A stretch of DNA of 64,000 nucleotides from Haloterrigena salifodinae (lineage in GTDB: Archaea > Halobacteriota > Halobacteria > Halobacteriales > Natrialbaceae): the NCBI RefSeq assembly GCF_003977755.1, contig NZ_RQWN01000002.1:868001-932000 (forward strand). Reading direction: 5' to 3'. The notes below the pieces were generated by a model that made no database searches, was not told the DNA's origin, and saw only the letters and a list, made by a program, of their open reading frames with translations. Positions 61,770 to 64,000 of the stretch are shown one piece after another (positions within the stretch are counted from its first letter, which is position 1; every line of letters starts with the position of its first letter). A program made the position numbers and the translations under genes.

Positions 61770-62456
61770 TTACTCGGCGAGTTCGACATGTTCGCGGAGC
61801 CACGCGGCCGCCTCGGCGACCGTCTCCTCGTCGGTCCCCTGAACGGCGAGTCGGACGGAATTGCCCGGATAGCTTCCGACGCTGACGTCGAATCGATCGC
61901 GAACGCCAGCGATCCGGTCGAGCAACGCGCTCTCGGGTTCGTCGGCGACGACTTCCTCGCGGTAGGTCGGTGCGCCGGCGAACTCGGATTCGATCGACTC
62001 GAACATCCGCTTCATTTCGGCCGGTACGCCGGGAAGGACGTAGATATCTTCGACGACCGCGCCCGGGGCGACCCCCTCGTCGTTGTGTACGGCTCGAGCG
62101 CCGGCCGGCAGGTCCGCCGTCCCCGCGGTCAGGTCGTTCCGCGAGTAGCCCGACTCCTCGAGCCAGGCGAGCGCCTCGGCGTGTTCCTCGAGTTCGCGCC
62201 CGAGCGCGGCGGCGACGCCCTCCATGGTGACGTCGTCGTGGGTCGGTCCGAGGCCGCCGGTGACGATGACCGCGTCGTACTCGGCGCGGTACTCGTTGAC
62301 GACGCGGGCGATATCGCCGATTCGGTCCGGGACTGTGGTGACGCGTTCGACCGAGACGCCGCGCTCGTCGAGTTGTGCGCCGAGCCAGGCGGCGTTCGTG
62401 TTCGTCGTCTGCCCGGCGAGCAGTTCGTCCCCGACCGTGACGACCGCGACGTTCAT
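61770..62456 (-). CDS. MoCF-domain (CinA N-terminal-like) protein
   Basis: This 228-residue protein starts MNVAVVTVGDELLAGQTTNT, NAAWLGAQL, and has VIVTGGLGPTHDDVTMEGVA, the molybdopterin-binding fold shared by CinA, MoeA and MogA. IYVLPGVPAEMKRMFES follows. As in archaeal CinA-like proteins without a C-terminal deamidase, it may hydrolyse ADP-ribose or FAD-type pyrophosphates, or bind molybdopterin. The exact reaction is not known. The ATG at 62456 is used. It is convergent with the microprotein at 61610. Confidence 0.85.
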   Translation of the reverse strand: MNVAVVTVGDELLAGQTTNTNAAWLGAQLDERGVSVERVTTVPDRIGDIARVVNEYRAEYDAVIVTGGLGPTHDDVTMEGVAAALGRELEEHAEALAWLEESGYSRNDLTAGTADLPAGARAVHNDEGVAPGAVVEDIYVLPGVPAEMKRMFESIESEFAGAPTYREEVVADEPESALLDRIAGVRDRFDVSVGSYPGNSVRLAVQGTDEETVAEAAAWLREHVELAE

Positions 62457-62624
62457 ACGTGATCGTTCGGGCCCCGGATTGAAACGAGTATCGAGGCGCC
62501 GGTCCGCGGTCGACTCTCGAGATCCCTCGTCGAGGCGCAATCAGTTGCTTTTCAGACTGGTATATAACTGGACCGGTCAGGTAACCACAAGATTCAATTT
62601 TGATAATTCATTAGAGAGTGAACG

Positions 62625-62981
62625 ATGTCTCAGAGTCGGACGGATGGAACCGAGGCGGATTCGAGCGCGATCCTCTCGGCACTCGGGAACAAGTACAGCG
62701 CAGAGATCCTCTGCGCGGCGGGAACACCGAAGTCGGCACAGGCCTTGAGCGAGGATATCGAGATTCCGATCGCGACGTGCTATCGGCGCATCGAGGAACT
62801 CGTCAACGCCGGACTGTTGACCTGTGAGGGGCGACAGCTCTCCGAAGAGGGACGCCGCACGAATATCTACCGGCGAACCTTAGACGAGATCGACGTCGAT
62901 TTCTCGAAGGATCGCCCACAACTCTCTCAAAAGCGCCGAACGGAGGCCAAGAACAGACTGCAAGATCAGCTCAGGGACTAG
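62625..62981 (+). CDS. Winged-helix transcription regulator (ArsR-like)
   Basis: This 118-residue protein has a winged helix over about residues 15-85: ILSALGNKYSAEILCAAGTP, KSAQALSEDIEIPIATCYRR and IEELVNAGLLTCEGRQLSEE. It ends with a charged helix. An ArsR-type metal site is not obvious, though Cys30, Cys52 and Cys67 are present. A promoter-like AT-rich stretch lies just upstream. Its target is unknown, and the divergent MoCF gene shares the upstream region. Confidence 0.82.
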   Translation: MSQSRTDGTEADSSAILSALGNKYSAEILCAAGTPKSAQALSEDIEIPIATCYRRIEELVNAGLLTCEGRQLSEEGRRTNIYRRTLDEIDVDFSKDRPQLSQKRRTEAKNRLQDQLRD

Positions 62982-63169
62982 CCGAACCGTCTCGAGCGAC
63001 CGAGGAACGACGAATCGAATCAGGGATGGGAGACGTCGGTCGGACTCGACCGACGAGTCGAACGTTCGTTTTGACCTGTGACTCGAGTCGACGCCAGTAG
63101 ACGGTCGTCCGAACGGATCGCCGTCGACGGTTCGGTCATCCTTAAGTAATCCCGCGGGAATACTGTGGT

Positions 63170-63688
63170 ATGACCGAACCGTCCGACGGACCCGATCCAG
63201 CGGCCGCGACCGACGAGACCTCGACGGTAGCGAGCGGCGACGCCGCGAGCCGCGAGCAGGACCCCGTCGTCGGCACCGAACGCGTCCTCCGGGTCGGCCA
63301 CGACCGACCGATCAGGATCAGCACCGGCCACCGGATCCGCCACCACGACGGCAAGTGCGCGCGCCCGCACGGCCACAACTACGAGGTCGCCGTCACCGTC
63401 GTCGGCGAACTCGCCGCGGAAGGCTGGGTCGCCGACAAGGGCGATATTACCGACGTCATCGACGAGTGGGATCACCGGTTCCTCCTCGAGGCGGGCGATC
63501 CGCTGATCGAGGCCTTCGAGGCCTCGGGCGACGGCGACGCGGTCGTCGTCCTCGAGCATCCGCCGACGGCGGAGGTGATGAGCGTGCTCTTAGAGCGCAA
63601 GCTCGCAGCTGCGCTCCCCGAGAACGTCTCAGACGTCCAGGTGCAGGTCAACGAGACCAGCGAACTCTGCGGGGGCGGCCGGTTCTGA
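63170..63688 (+). CDS. queD: 6-carboxytetrahydropterin synthase (QueD)
   Basis: This 172-residue protein has the PTPS fold. A Zn2+ His is at 54 (TGHRIRHHDGKC), with Cys63 and His67/His69 following (CARPHGHNYEVAVTV). Later parts are GDITDVIDEWDHRFLLEAGD and VNETSELCGGGRF at the C-terminus. It makes 6-carboxytetrahydropterin from dihydroneopterin triphosphate for preQ0 and then archaeosine in tRNA. The first 35 residues are an acidic halophile extension. Its stop lies two bases from the queE ATG, so they are one operon. Confidence 0.9.
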   Translation: MTEPSDGPDPAAATDETSTVASGDAASREQDPVVGTERVLRVGHDRPIRISTGHRIRHHDGKCARPHGHNYEVAVTVVGELAAEGWVADKGDITDVIDEWDHRFLLEAGDPLIEAFEASGDGDAVVVLEHPPTAEVMSVLLERKLAAALPENVSDVQVQVNETSELCGGGRF

Positions 63689-63689
63689 G

Positions 63690-64000
63690 ATGCCGGTCTC
63701 CGATTCCGTCGACCGCGACGGCGAGGGCGAGGACGCTCGAGACGGTTCGGGAACCCGCGGTGAGCGTCCCGACGACGGCCTCCCGATCAACGAACTGTTC
63801 TACTCGCTGCAGGGCGAGGGCACCCTCGCCGGCGTCCCGTCGGTGTTCGTCCGCACGAGCGGCTGTAACCTTCGGTGTTGGTTCTGCGACTCCTACCACA
63901 CCTCCTGGGAGCCGACCCACGCGTGGCTCGGCCTCGAGGAGATCCTCGCCGAGATCGAGTCCCACGACGCCGACCACGTCGTGCTCACGGGCGGCGAACC
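63690..64000 (+). CDS. queE: 7-carboxy-7-deazaguanine synthase (QueE), partial
   Basis: This reading runs off the window end, leaving about 103 residues. It opens MPVSDSVDRDGEGEDARDGS with an acidic tail, then INELFYSLQGEGTLAGVPSV and the radical-SAM cluster motif GCNLRCWFCDSY (Cys59, Cys63 and Cys66). VVLTGGEP closes the visible part. QueE contracts 6-carboxytetrahydropterin to 7-carboxy-7-deazaguanine. The start ATG lies two bases after the queD stop, giving coupled translation. Confidence 0.92.
   Translation, partial: MPVSDSVDRDGEGEDARDGSGTRGERPDDGLPINELFYSLQGEGTLAGVPSVFVRTSGCNLRCWFCDSYHTSWEPTHAWLGLEEILAEIESHDADHVVLTGGE

Noticed and set aside
1-64000. Possible tRNA, rRNA, CRISPR array, transposase, integrase or replication origin
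   Set aside because: Reading the gaps on both strands gave no cloverleaf with a GTTCGAA-type arm, no spaced direct repeats, no transposase or recombinase motif and no Orc/Cdc6 gene.

Overview
The window is haloarchaeal chromosome. It is uniformly GC-rich, and its proteins are rich in Asp and Glu and use G/C-ending codons. Several genes follow an archaeal TATA box (Box A) by about 25-35 nt, which implies short or absent leaders. Many products belong to families restricted to halophilic archaea (HalOD1, DUF7344 winged helices, DUF5787-, DUF5791- and DUF5797-type proteins, HTH-10 bacterio-opsin-activator-like regulators, CetZ). The content is mostly core or conserved accessory genes. I see no tRNA, rRNA, CRISPR array, transposase or integrase.

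Layout. 1-5.5 kb: a HalOD1 protein, a phosphoribosyltransferase, a frameshifted SAM methyltransferase, a Spo0M-like protein, a MATE transporter and a membrane zinc-ribbon protein. 5.5-11.1 kb (minus strand): scpA and smc overlap as a condensin operon, followed upstream by a small coiled-coil protein and transcription factor S. 11.2-18.3 kb: a GlmM-type phosphohexomutase, a membrane-anchored DHH phosphoesterase, an NAD(P)-epimerase, a DUF5791 protein, the tubulin-like CetZ, a structured 455-base intergenic region and a coiled-coil protein. 18.5-26.9 kb (plus strand): an ATP-grasp ligase, SppA, a DUF373 membrane protein, Dph6, an FGGY sugar kinase, a ferritin-like protein and a lipoprotein. 27-33.3 kb: an HhH-GPD-like protein, a sugar nucleotidyltransferase, two small winged-helix regulators, a Rieske protein, a saccharopine-dehydrogenase-like enzyme, a second MATE transporter and a small membrane protein.

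33.3-38.4 kb (minus strand) is a chorismate-centred block: aroE, a helix-hairpin-helix protein and overlapping pabB-pabA-pabC, feeding 4-aminobenzoate into folate. 38.5-43.8 kb has a Na+/Ca2+-type exchanger, a two-helix membrane microgene broken by an in-frame TAG, a tandem winged-helix regulator and an 829-residue PAS/GAF/HTH-10 regulator. 44-50.8 kb has D-aminoacyl-tRNA deacylase, an FtsZ (probably FtsZ1), a ferritin-like protein, a rhodanese/metallo-beta-lactamase fusion, a 2Fe-2S ferredoxin and a geranylgeranyl reductase for archaeal lipids. A hairpin-rich intergenic block follows. 51-57 kb has a DUF4397 lipoprotein, an AbgA-like M20 hydrolase, a DUF302 protein, a uS10-like protein, a Nudix hydrolase, a DUF5787 protein that looks like a cysteine-rich PD-(D/E)XK nuclease, and an AT-richer orphan lipoprotein. 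57-64 kb has DUF5797, MFS, AbrB-PhoU, NAD kinase-like, a 41-residue membrane microprotein, a MoCF-domain protein, a winged helix and the start of a queD-queE operon for archaeosine.

The observations most worth following are the DUF5787 nuclease candidate, the HhH-GPD protein lacking the catalytic Lys, the frameshifted methyltransferase, the amber-interrupted microgene, the PIAGT-type PabB together with an AbgA-like hydrolase, and the two structured intergenic blocks. All functional statements come from reading the sequence and recalling families. No search was run.
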